NCBI RefSeq assembly: GCF_000765905.2
Contig: NZ_JRPL02000017.1
Coordinates: forward strand, 1 to 47,546
DNA: 47,546 bases
Source of the DNA: Helicobacter trogontum
GTDB taxonomy: Bacteria; Campylobacterota; Campylobacteria; Campylobacterales; Helicobacteraceae
Direction of reading: 5' to 3'
The notes under the pieces were generated by a model. The model made no database searches and was not told where the DNA came from. It worked only from the letters and a program-made list of their open reading frames with translations. Positions 36,360 to 44,119 of this stretch are shown here, piece by piece (the stretch's first letter is position 1; each line of letters starts with the position of its first letter). A program made the translations under genes and the position numbers.

Positions 36360-38120
36360 CTATATCTTTCTTCTTGGATCTAGTGTGCCATAAATAATAC
36401 CTGTTCTTGGGTCTATTAGAATCGCATTGACATCACCCATAGTATCAGATTCTATAATCTTATATCCCATTCTTTTTAAAATTTCTTGTGTGTCTTTATT
36501 TAAATAAAATTTTTCAATATCAAGTGTATCTGGTTGCCATTGCATATGAAAACGCGGTGATTCCACAGCGGTTACAATATCCATTTTGTAATCAATAAGA
36601 TTTACAATCACTTGTGCAATAACACTAATAATTTTTCCACTTCCAGGGCTACCAAGTACAACATAGAGCTTATTGTCTCGTAAAATCATGGTAGGACTCA
36701 TTGTGCTTAATGGTCGCTTGTTTGGCGAAATAGCATTATTTGTGCCCTCAATCATACCGTGTCGATTTGGATACCCAACCTTAATGGAAAAATTCTCCAT
36801 TTGATCATTAAGCAAAAATCCATAACCATTAACAGCTGCTGCAGAACCATAGCGTCTATTGAGTGTATAGGTAACACTTACTGCATTCCCCCATCTATCA
36901 ACTACAGAAAAATGTGTAGTATTATTGCCCTCATGTAAATTTGGACTATTTTTTTGTGTAATTTTGCCTAAACCCGGTATGACTTTATTGCTTGGCGTAG
37001 CTTTGTTGGTTTTTATAGAATCATAAACTGATTTTGCATACTCTTTACTTAAAAGTATATTTAAAGGTAAATCAACAAAATCTGGATCGCCCATAAAGCT
37101 AGATCTATCAGCTTGTGCTTGTCGCATGGCTTCTGTTAGAAGATGAATGCTTTTTGATGACGCAAAGCCCAACTTACCCATATCTGCATTTTCAACTATG
37201 TTAAGAATTTCAATAATATGTGCTCCGCCACTGCTAGGTGGAGGCATAGTGATAATATCATAGCCACGATATGTCCCATGCAAAGGCTTTCGCCATTTTA
37301 CTTGATACTCCTGCAAATCTGTAAGTGTGAGTATGCCACCACCAGATTGGATATCTCTTACCATAGCTTTTGCTATCTCGCCTTGATAAAACGCCTTTTC
37401 TCCCTCTTTTTGTAAGATTCTTAGAGCTTTTGCTAAATCTTTTTGAATTAGTATATCACCATCTTGATATACTTCACCATCATCCTTTAAGAAATATTTG
37501 GAAGAAGATTTGAATTTTGCAAAATCACTTTTGACTTCTTGCATAGTTTCTGATTGTCTTTGTGTGACCATAAAACCCTCTTCTGCCAATATGATTGCAG
37601 GTTCTAAAAGTTCACTAAGCTTTTTTGTGCCATATTTATCAAGCATCGCACTCATTCCCTTAACAGTGCCAGGAACACCAACAGAGAGATAGCCTGTAAC
37701 AGCGGCATTTGGGATAACCTCTCCTTTAGAATCTAAAAACATATCACGACTAGCTGCTTTTGGTGCAGTTTCTCTAAAATCAAGAGCGACATTTTCTCCA
37801 TTTGCCAAATGGATGAGTGCAAATCCACCACCGCCAATATTTCCTGCTGCTGGGTGTGTGACTGCTAGAGCATAGCTTACTGCAACTGCTGCATCAATAG
37901 CATTCCCCCCATTCTCTAGTACAGCCTTACCAATAGCATTTGCGTAGGGACTACTTGTCATAGCAAGTCCGCTGCCCTCCCTATCTTTAATAGGTACATA
38001 ACTTGCAGCATACACACCTATTATATTTATATTCAACAATGCGATACAAAACACTAGCACACTAAAGATTCTATGTTTTCTCATACAACAATCCACCAAC
38101 TTTAAATATGATAACAACAT
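36360..38120 (-). CDS. ggt: gamma-glutamyltranspeptidase
   Basis: Periplasmic/secreted N-terminal nucleophile hydrolase that cleaves glutathione and glutamine, releasing glutamate. In H. pylori and H. bilis it is a colonisation and immune-modulating factor. 586 residues: signal peptide (hydrophobic about 20-38, cleavage near VYA), a large subunit, then autocatalytic cleavage before the first Thr of NNTTHFSVVD (T401), which becomes the N-terminal nucleophile of the small subunit. SSGGAHIIEILN, PLSTMSPTMI and GSPGSGKIIS motifs are present. ATG 38120 follows AAAAAAGGGGAAAC; the ATG 21 bases upstream lacks a good ribosome-binding site. Confidence 0.96.
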   Translation of the reverse strand: MLLSYLKLVDCCMRKHRIFSVLVFCIALLNINIIGVYAASYVPIKDREGSGLAMTSSPYANAIGKAVLENGGNAIDAAVAVSYALAVTHPAAGNIGGGGFALIHLANGENVALDFRETAPKAASRDMFLDSKGEVIPNAAVTGYLSVGVPGTVKGMSAMLDKYGTKKLSELLEPAIILAEEGFMVTQRQSETMQEVKSDFAKFKSSSKYFLKDDGEVYQDGDILIQKDLAKALRILQKEGEKAFYQGEIAKAMVRDIQSGGGILTLTDLQEYQVKWRKPLHGTYRGYDIITMPPPSSGGAHIIEILNIVENADMGKLGFASSKSIHLLTEAMRQAQADRSSFMGDPDFVDLPLNILLSKEYAKSVYDSIKTNKATPSNKVIPGLGKITQKNSPNLHEGNNTTHFSVVDRWGNAVSVTYTLNRRYGSAAAVNGYGFLLNDQMENFSIKVGYPNRHGMIEGTNNAISPNKRPLSTMSPTMILRDNKLYVVLGSPGSGKIISVIAQVIVNLIDYKMDIVTAVESPRFHMQWQPDTLDIEKFYLNKDTQEILKRMGYKIIESDTMGDVNAILIDPRTGIIYGTLDPRRKI

Positions 38121-38155
38121 GTTTCCCCTTTTTTCATTCATCTCAAAAGAACTTA

Positions 38156-38161
38156 ATTATA
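38156..38161 (-). promoter_or_regulatory. ggt -10 box
   Basis: Reverse-strand TATAAT, 36 bases before the chosen ggt start. The rest of the 256-base gap to 38377 is very A+T-rich and shows nothing else. Confidence 0.45.
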
Positions 38162-38376
38162 ACTTAGTTTATAGCGAGAAATCCAACATTTTTATATTGC
38201 TTTTTATTTTTAGTTTTGTCAAATAAAAATACCCTCAAGATAATTATGTAAAAATAAATTATCAGATAAAAATCTATGTTATTATTTTTTATTATAAATT
38301 AATAATAAAATTAAAAATTTACTCTTAGATTTTACACATATATTTATTTATTATTCTATACAGCATAAGGAGAGGC

Positions 38377-39672
38377 ATGAAGCTTCAACAATTACACGAT
38401 ATTTCACGCTTATTTTGCAGCCATAAGATGATTACTTATATTGCACGTATCAATGATAACGTGATACATATGAGGCTTGATGATATAAATTATTTTATTG
38501 ATTTAAATAAGGGTGATCCAAGGATATATAGTCATGATAACATGCTAAAAACAAAACACTATAATGCACCATTTGATGTTGCAATGAATAAATACATCTA
38601 TAAAGCTCACATTCAAACATGCAAATTAGATGGTATGAATAAGATTCTAAAGATATATTGCATCTATAAAAGCACATATAAGAGCGTAGAAACACTTTTT
38701 CAAATCGAACTCATAAATCGTGCTACAAATGCAATTATTTTACAAAATGACAGAATAATATCTGCATTAAGATTTATAGATTCTACAAAACGGGCAATAC
38801 TTCCTAAAGCATTGCTTACACCACTAGCCCAACCACATTTTTCAAAAACCTTTATCGATAATAGTAATGAAGATACGCTTAAAGCACTCAAGGAAGAATA
38901 TAATAATATGCAAAAAGCATTATTAGATCAAAAACGTGAAAAGGTATTGCACAGTTTAGAATCTAAAAAAGCCAAGCTCACGCAATTAATGGAATCTTTA
39001 CCAAACATTGAAACACTTACAAGAGAAAAAGATGTGAATTTTATGCTTGCAAATTACATTCTAACGCATCTAGATTCTATACCAAACTATGCAACAAGCC
39101 TAACCATCGGCACCACTGCCTATAATATCCCATGCACAAATCGACCAAGCCTAGCAAGTGATAAGCTGTTTAAGCAAACAAAAAAATTAAAACAGAAGAT
39201 AGAGCATATACATAAACAACAAGAAAATTTAGAATCCAAAATCATCTTTTTAAATAATCAAATTGATTTTGCAAAATATGCTAATGATGAATCTCTATCG
39301 ATACTTTTACCAAAAAAGCACAATACAAAAAAGTTACAAAAAAACCATTATGCAAACTTTTATATCGATGGGGTAAGAATTAGTGTAGGTAGGAACGAGC
39401 GTGAAAATATAAGGCTCTTGCAAGATTCTAAAGGAGATTTTTTGTGGTTGCATATATGTGATATCCCCTCATCACATTTGATTATTCATGCAAATAAAGT
39501 AAGCAATCAAGTGTTAGAACATGCTGGGATATTGCTTGCAAAACTTTGTGGCATAAAAGATAACAAAATTGTGATAGACTATACAAAACGCAGATTTGTG
39601 AGACTTACACAAGGCGCACATGTGGTTTATGCAAAAGAAAGTAAGCTACACTTACAGCTAAATAAGGAGTAA
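38377..39672 (+). CDS. NFACT family protein (RqcH/FbpA-like)
   Basis: 431 residues, shorter than Bacillus RqcH (about 570). NFACT-N-like part (about 1-165), a central coiled coil (about 165-215 and 265-300) and an NFACT-R domain at the end (about 325-425: YIDGVRISVGRNERENIRLL, FLWLHICDIPSSHLII). RqcH binds 60S/50S subunits with stalled peptidyl-tRNA and adds alanine tails. Older annotations call the family fibronectin-binding. At the position of the DR pair needed for tRNA recruitment (GLDRI in Bacillus) this protein has GMNKI (N88, K89), so tailing activity is doubtful. RBS AAGGAGAGGC. Confidence 0.82.
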   Translation: MKLQQLHDISRLFCSHKMITYIARINDNVIHMRLDDINYFIDLNKGDPRIYSHDNMLKTKHYNAPFDVAMNKYIYKAHIQTCKLDGMNKILKIYCIYKSTYKSVETLFQIELINRATNAIILQNDRIISALRFIDSTKRAILPKALLTPLAQPHFSKTFIDNSNEDTLKALKEEYNNMQKALLDQKREKVLHSLESKKAKLTQLMESLPNIETLTREKDVNFMLANYILTHLDSIPNYATSLTIGTTAYNIPCTNRPSLASDKLFKQTKKLKQKIEHIHKQQENLESKIIFLNNQIDFAKYANDESLSILLPKKHNTKKLQKNHYANFYIDGVRISVGRNERENIRLLQDSKGDFLWLHICDIPSSHLIIHANKVSNQVLEHAGILLAKLCGIKDNKIVIDYTKRRFVRLTQGAHVVYAKESKLHLQLNKE

Positions 39673-39675
39673 CAA

Positions 39676-40038
39676 ATGGCTTTAAATACTATTGGAAATA
39701 TAACTTACATTAATCAAGCAAGTAGTGCTACATCAGCTTTGCATGCAAACAATATGCCTCACCAAACTCCCATTAATCATGCTATTTTTCACGAGCAAAT
39801 GCAAAAAGTAGAGGAGGTGCGTCCAGCAGAAGAACTGCATAGAACAGATGATAGAGAGGGTAGTGGGAAGCGTGAGTTTGACGAAAAAGAAGAGAAAAAA
39901 GAGGGAGAGGCTAAAGATTTTCAAGAACAAATGGAGAATGCCATAATGACTCCAAAGAAAAAGAAAGATGAAAGGGTGATTACCGAAGATGAAATGCTCA
40001 TGCGACCAGAAACACATCTGCTTGATGTAAAAGGCTAA
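39676..40038 (+). CDS. small charged protein downstream of the NFACT gene
   Basis: 120 residues, no signal peptide or membrane segment. The N-terminal 20 residues are uncharged (MALNTIGNITYINQASSA); the middle has a conserved-looking core KVEEVRPAEE followed by a highly charged E/K/D-rich low-complexity region, and the C-terminus is ETHLLDVKG. It begins 3 bases after the NFACT stop with AAGGAG inside that gene, so translation is coupled. I recall similar short proteins with a VEEVRP core in Campylobacter, but no function. Confidence 0.75.
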   Translation: MALNTIGNITYINQASSATSALHANNMPHQTPINHAIFHEQMQKVEEVRPAEELHRTDDREGSGKREFDEKEEKKEGEAKDFQEQMENAIMTPKKKKDERVITEDEMLMRPETHLLDVKG

Positions 40039-40043
40039 AAGAA

Positions 40044-40062
40044 TATGCAATAAACTTGCATA
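40044..40062. repeat. inverted repeat after the 120-residue gene
   Basis: 7-base perfect arms TATGCAA/TTGCATA with a 5-base loop, 6 bases after the stop codon. On the reverse strand it is followed by TTCTTTT. It may act as a terminator or transcript-end hairpin. Confidence 0.35.
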
Positions 40063-40335
40063 AAATAAATACCCTTGACATAGATATATTTCTATGCAGT
40101 ATAAACTTGAATTCACAATAGTACATGCCTAATATACATAAGAAAAATTGTGTTATTTTTTTGTGTAAACAGGATACATTGTAATCTTATTTATGATACC
40201 TTGAATGTTGTTTTTTGTTAATCTATCTGTATGATTTTCTTATGGGATTAAGGAGAAGGTTGTATTTGCATTGTTTCTAGTATTTGAAAAATTGTTGTTT
40301 GCATTTATGAGAGAGCAAAAATAAAGTTGTATTAA

Positions 40336-40446
40336 TTATAATACTGCACCTTTCTTCCATACAAGCATTATACACACGATTGGCTTCTCTTTAGTTTCAG
40401 TATATTTATACTGAAAAGTAGTGCTACAGCATATAGGAGGTAGCAT
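40336..40446 (-). CDS. possible 36-residue ORF
   Basis: Reverse-strand ATG at 40446, with AAGAGA ten bases upstream, encodes MLPPICCSTTFQYKYTETKE then KPIVCIMLVWKKGAVL. The 22-base near-palindrome at 40395-40416 lies inside the frame. Not recognised; the length is compatible with chance. Confidence 0.22.
   Translation of the reverse strand: MLPPICCSTTFQYKYTETKEKPIVCIMLVWKKGAVL
40395..40416. repeat. 22-base near-perfect palindrome
   Basis: TTTCAGTATA, TT, TATACTGAAA: 10-base perfect arms around a 2-base centre. The form is that of an operator for a dimeric regulator. Confidence 0.5.
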
Positions 40447-40706
40447 TCTGCAATCTCTTGATTCTTACAATGTTGTATTGATATCTGCATCACATCATTG
40501 TTGCTTTATACTATTATCTTAAAAACTATGCATAAAGATAATATGTCTTGACAACACAAGTATTCTTGGTTTAACACTATGCCACCAATCTCCATATTGT
40601 TGTTTTATTATGTAATGACGTAGATTCTACAATTTTATTGAATCTTTATGAAACTTAGGTGCTTAATCACAACTTCTCATATATTTTTATACAAATAAAA
40701 TCAACT

Positions 40707-41066
40707 CTAAATATTTACATTCTCTTTAAAGGTTTTTGCCAAAAATTCTTCAATATTGTATTTTTTACGATGATTTTCTGTAAAGATATGCACTATAACC
40801 TCGCCTAAATCGATAATAATCCAATCTTCACTTTCTTCATCAACAGCATAAAACCGAACATTCCTTGCTTTAAGATCTTCTTTAAGATAATGCAGTAAAG
40901 ACAATGCGTGTTTCCCTGCCATAGCAGTAGCAATAACTACAAATTGAGATAAATACCCCTTGTTTGCCACATCAATAATCTCAATAGATTCTGCCTTTTT
41001 AGAATCTAATATGTCTTTTACTGCTTGTGCTAGGTTTTGTGCGTTATGCAACATGTCATCTGTCAT
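40707..41066 (-). CDS. rsfS: ribosomal silencing factor RsfS (Iojap family)
   Basis: Binds L14 on the 50S subunit and blocks subunit joining when nutrients are scarce. 119 residues, normal length. DVANKGYLSQFVVIATAMAGKH, the FYAVDEESEDWIIIDLGEVIVHIFT core and a short tail are typical of the family. ATG 41066 follows AAAGGATATAT. It starts 19 bases after nadD; the nadD-rsfS pairing is common in bacteria. Confidence 0.95.
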   Translation of the reverse strand: MTDDMLHNAQNLAQAVKDILDSKKAESIEIIDVANKGYLSQFVVIATAMAGKHALSLLHYLKEDLKARNVRFYAVDEESEDWIIIDLGEVIVHIFTENHRKKYNIEEFLAKTFKENVNI

Positions 41067-41085
41067 ATATATCCTTTCATATAAT

Positions 41086-41691
41086 TTAATTCACGTGTAA
41101 TGTCTTATAAGATTCTATCACATCATATCGAATATTTTCTGGAATCTCATCTTGATAATATTCTAAATTTTGAACAATGAGACTTGAGGCATATGGATAT
41201 GAAAAGTCTAAATATTTCATTTTAAGTTTATGTTGTTGTGCAAATTGTTCACATGCGAATTGACTCTTATGTGTCGTGTTGAAAGAATTATTGACTATGC
41301 GTTCAAACACTATAAAGCAAAGATTCTCTCTTAATGTTTCAAAGCAACTCCACTGGGGCACCTGCAAGAAATTATCTTGACCCAGTATAAAATACATGGC
41401 AGATGGTTTATACAAATCCTTAAAGTATTCCATGCTTTCTTTTGTTGTTGTGGGTTTATTTTGCAATATTTCATAGTCGCTGCATAATACATTATTGTAT
41501 GACTTACATATATCTTTCATCCACGCAAGTCGCTTTTGCGCATGCACCCTATAATGTGCTTTGAGAGGATTCTGATAGGCTACAAGGACAATTAACAAAT
41601 CCAATTTTAGTGTAGCTAAAGCCTTCTCAATAATACCTACATGCCCTTTATGTGGTGGGTCAAAGCTCCCACCAAAGATAGCAAGATTCAC
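41086..41691 (-). CDS. nadD: nicotinate-nucleotide adenylyltransferase
   Basis: Adenylates nicotinate mononucleotide to deamido-NAD, part of NAD synthesis. 201 residues. The nucleotidylyltransferase signature GGSFDPPHKGH is at residues 6-16, with YFILGQDNFLQVPQW in the middle; the typical C-terminal ISST-type ATP motif is replaced here by SYPYASSLI. GTG start at 41691 with AAGGG upstream, 2 bases after the stop of the small membrane gene. Confidence 0.94.
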   Translation of the reverse strand: MNLAIFGGSFDPPHKGHVGIIEKALATLKLDLLIVLVAYQNPLKAHYRVHAQKRLAWMKDICKSYNNVLCSDYEILQNKPTTTKESMEYFKDLYKPSAMYFILGQDNFLQVPQWSCFETLRENLCFIVFERIVNNSFNTTHKSQFACEQFAQQHKLKMKYLDFSYPYASSLIVQNLEYYQDEIPENIRYDVIESYKTLHVN

Positions 41692-41693
41692 TA

Positions 41694-41870
41694 TTATTCA
41701 CCCTTATGTTTAGCTTCTTTAGAATCTTTGTATTGTTTTGCTTTTTTTGATAGCACAAGAAAAATTAAAAAGGCACTACCTGTTACGATAAATATCGTAC
41801 CCCATGCTTCAAAATGAGAGAAAGGTGCACTTAAGTCAAAAACCTTTTTACCAAATATCTCAAATCCCAT
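41694..41870 (-). CDS. 58-residue single-pass membrane protein
   Basis: Reverse-strand ATG at 41870 after AAAAGGGGTTATT. MGFEIFGKKVFDLSAPFSHF leads into one transmembrane helix (about 23-41: WGTIFIVTGSAFLIFLVLS), then a lysine-rich cytoplasmic tail (KKAKQYKDSKEAKHKGE). The strong ribosome-binding site, the spacing of 11 bases after lgt and 2 bases before nadD, and the positive-inside tail support a real gene. Not recognised. Confidence 0.7.
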   Translation of the reverse strand: MGFEIFGKKVFDLSAPFSHFEAWGTIFIVTGSAFLIFLVLSKKAKQYKDSKEAKHKGE

Positions 41871-41881
41871 AATAACCCCTT

Positions 41882-42721
41882 TTATTTACTGGCATTGCTT
41901 TTACGAGTTTTTATTGTCCATAGCAACAATAATGCAATACCCATCATAACACAACTTAAAATCTGCCCCATACTAAGCCCAAGCGAATAATACCCCATTT
42001 GCACATCAGCCTCTCGGAAGTATTCTGCGATAAATCGTGCAACACTATATGCAAATGCATAAATCACAATAAGCATACCCTCTGTTTGAATCTTTCTGGA
42101 AGCAAACCACACCACAATAAAAACGACAATTCCTTCCAAAAAAGCTTCAATTAATTGGCTAGGATAACGTAATGCGCCCTCAACATAGATTCCAAGAAAT
42201 TGCAGTGAATCTTCTTTAATTACCCTTCCATAAAGCTCTTTGTTTAAAAAATTACCAATACGTCCGAATACATATGCAAGCGGCACACTCAGTGCAACAA
42301 GGTCAAGCAATGCAAAAATATTTGCCTTTTTTACATAGAAAAATATGAATGAAGCAAGCAGAAAGCCAAAAACGGCACCATGAAAGCTCATACCAGCAAT
42401 ACCCACAAATTGCCCATTAACATAAGGATTAAATGCTTCCCACGGATGTGTAAGATAAAATATGGCAGAATCTGTATAGATAAATAAGTATCCAAAACGT
42501 GCCCCAAGCAATATCCCAATTTCAACCCATATAAAATAACTATCTATAATCTTTGAATCTATATGAGCAAAACGTGGCATAGTTTTGACAAAATACTTAG
42601 CAAGAAAAAATCCAATAAGCAAAGCAGATATATATGCTAAGCTATACCAATGAATATTAAAACCAAATGCGCTAAAAGCAATAGGGCTAAAATGTGAGTA
42701 GATTTCATTCCAAAAATTCAT
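41882..42721 (-). CDS. lgt: prolipoprotein diacylglyceryl transferase
   Basis: Inner-membrane enzyme that transfers diacylglycerol from phosphatidylglycerol to the lipobox cysteine, the first step of lipoprotein maturation (substrates include Pal in this window). 279 residues with about seven transmembrane helices. Family motifs are IHWYSLAYISALLIGF, MSFHGAVFGFLLA, FGRIGNFLNKELYGR and RYPSQLIEAFLEG. The ATG at 42721 gives the usual length; the frame is open further upstream but that part has no family similarity. It leads the lgt / 58-residue / nadD / rsfS cluster. Confidence 0.95.
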   Translation of the reverse strand: MNFWNEIYSHFSPIAFSAFGFNIHWYSLAYISALLIGFFLAKYFVKTMPRFAHIDSKIIDSYFIWVEIGILLGARFGYLFIYTDSAIFYLTHPWEAFNPYVNGQFVGIAGMSFHGAVFGFLLASFIFFYVKKANIFALLDLVALSVPLAYVFGRIGNFLNKELYGRVIKEDSLQFLGIYVEGALRYPSQLIEAFLEGIVVFIVVWFASRKIQTEGMLIVIYAFAYSVARFIAEYFREADVQMGYYSLGLSMGQILSCVMMGIALLLLWTIKTRKSNASK

Positions 42722-42980
42722 AACACAAGCTCTGTAATAACTAAAATTAAAAATTACAATTATACATAATGTGTGATGATTTTTTAGCAAATACTACAAA
42801 AAGTTGGCTTTTATGCTTGCACAACAATTGATATTATGTGTTGAAAAATAAATATAATGTTCAAGGATACCATGAGACTTTCTTAAATATTTTGAAAAAT
42901 AAATAGAAAGTCTTCAAGCCATAAAAAAATACAATAGAAATAATAAAAATAAATTGAATACAACTGGGTAATAAGTAAAA

Positions 42981-43056
42981 TGGTGGCTCGAGGCAGAATC
43001 GAACTGCCGACACAAGGATTTTCAGTCCTTTGCTCTACCGACTGAGCTATCGAGCC
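42981..43056 (-). tRNA. tRNA-Phe (GAA)
   Basis: Reverse-strand cloverleaf of 76 nucleotides with the CCA end encoded. The 7-base acceptor stem GGCTCGA/TCGAGCC is perfect; D arm GCTC/GAGC; anticodon stem AAGGA/TCCTT with loop CTGAAAA (anticodon GAA); T arm with GTTCGAT. It lies alone between lgt and ccdA. Confidence 0.97.
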
Positions 43057-43098
43057 ATAAAATCTTCAACCAATGCAATGTAAACAACAGAGAATGGC

Positions 43099-43104
43099 AT
43101 TATA
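43099..43104 (-). promoter_or_regulatory. tRNA-Phe -10 box
   Basis: Reverse-strand TATAAT, 43 bases upstream of the tRNA 5' end. Confidence 0.45.
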
Positions 43105-43356
43105 CTCGAATAAATATTAAAAACAACTTAAACCATAAATAAAATCCATCATATTTACTTCTCTTACTACTATACATAAAATTATATCTCATCTCATTGC
43201 ATTTTAACATTTTTAACAAAATATAAGAGGTGTGCTATACAAGATAAAAACTCAAAATGTGAATTGATGATAAATTTCTGTGTAATGTTGTTTATAAATT
43301 TTTTAGGCTAATAATGTAAAATTTCACATTTGTTACAGATATTTTAAGACATTGAG

Positions 43357-43362
43357 TATAAT
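43357..43362 (+). promoter_or_regulatory. ccdA -10 box
   Basis: TATAAT, 35 bases before the ccdA start; no TG extension (GAG instead). Confidence 0.45.
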
Positions 43363-43397
43363 TTTATCTGCACTATTTTTAAATTACCTGGATTAAT

Positions 43398-44108
43398 ATG
43401 GAATTTTTACAAGAAACATTTTTTAAATTACCGCTTGTTGCAAGTTTTTTGGGAGGGATTCTAAATTTTCTTGCACCCTGTATTTTACCTCTTATACCAT
43501 CTTATATGAGCTACATCTCTGGAAGTGCATTGCATGATGAAGCGAAACATTCTCGTTTTAATATGTTTCGCAATGCATTGCTTTTTGTTGCTGGGTTTGG
43601 GCTTGTCTTCTTCTTGCTTTTTTTGGCAATGTTTCAGATTATAGGTAATTTTTCTAGCTATCCCATCGTGCGATATGTTTCTGGTGGTATTGTGATTGCT
43701 TTTGGTATTCATTTTTTAGGCATATTTCGTATTGCAATGCTTAATCAAACAAAGCAGTTAAATCTACAAAAATTAGAACAACATAAAATTTTAAAATTAA
43801 TTGCACCATTTCTTATAGGCGTTGGCTTTGCAGCAGGTTGGTCGCCTTGTTCTGGTCCTATTATAAGCTCTATTGCTCTGCTTGCTTCTGTGAATGATGG
43901 ACTTGCTATATGGGCTAGTCTAGCTTTTATATTGGGGCTTTCGTTACCATTTTTGTTGTTGGCACTTTTTTTGGAAAGAGGATTGCACCTCATACGTAAA
44001 GCAAAAAAGCAAATGCAAATTATTGAAAAAATATGTGGTGTCTTTTTGATTGGCATTGGAATCTTGATTATTTTAGGCAACACTTCTTTATTTATTGGTG
44101 GTCAGTGA
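43398..44108 (+). CDS. ccdA: cytochrome c biogenesis protein CcdA
   Basis: Inner-membrane thiol-disulfide carrier that passes reducing equivalents to the periplasm for haem attachment to cytochromes c. 236 residues with six transmembrane helices. The redox cysteine pair is in LAPCILPLIPSYMSYISG (TM1) and AGWSPCSGPIISS (TM4), each with the conserved flanking prolines. The upstream ribosome-binding site is weak (TTAATATG). The dihydroorotase-like gene follows after 11 bases, the pairing I recall from H. pylori. Confidence 0.93.
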   Translation: MEFLQETFFKLPLVASFLGGILNFLAPCILPLIPSYMSYISGSALHDEAKHSRFNMFRNALLFVAGFGLVFFLLFLAMFQIIGNFSSYPIVRYVSGGIVIAFGIHFLGIFRIAMLNQTKQLNLQKLEQHKILKLIAPFLIGVGFAAGWSPCSGPIISSIALLASVNDGLAIWASLAFILGLSLPFLLLALFLERGLHLIRKAKKQMQIIEKICGVFLIGIGILIILGNTSLFIGGQ

Positions 44109-44119
44109 AAGGATAAAAT

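Larger units (their letters stand above)
40039..40706. other. 668-base spacer between the 120-residue gene and rsfS (convergent)
   Basis: Contains a hairpin at 40044-40062 (TATGCAA, 5-base loop, TTGCATA), a second small inverted repeat at 40079-40096 (CATAGA/TCTATG), a 22-base near-palindrome at 40395-40416 and a possible 36-codon reverse ORF. No RNA gene recognised. Confidence 0.55.
43057..43397. other. 341-base spacer between tRNA-Phe and ccdA (divergent)
   Basis: Holds the divergent tRNA and ccdA promoters and a widely spaced inverted repeat (AAATGTGAA at 43255-43263, TTCACATTT at 43323-43331). No gene seen. Confidence 0.55.

Noticed and set aside
39733-40116. 127-codon reverse ORF over the 120-residue gene
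   Set aside because: Antisense to a gene coupled to the NFACT gene; F/L-rich shadow of a K/E-rich protein.
40429-40440. AGGAGG on the forward strand followed by ATT/CTG
   Set aside because: Looks like a strong ribosome-binding site, but no ATG, GTG or TTG follows at the right distance; it is better explained as the complement of Leu-Pro-Pro codons of a reverse frame.
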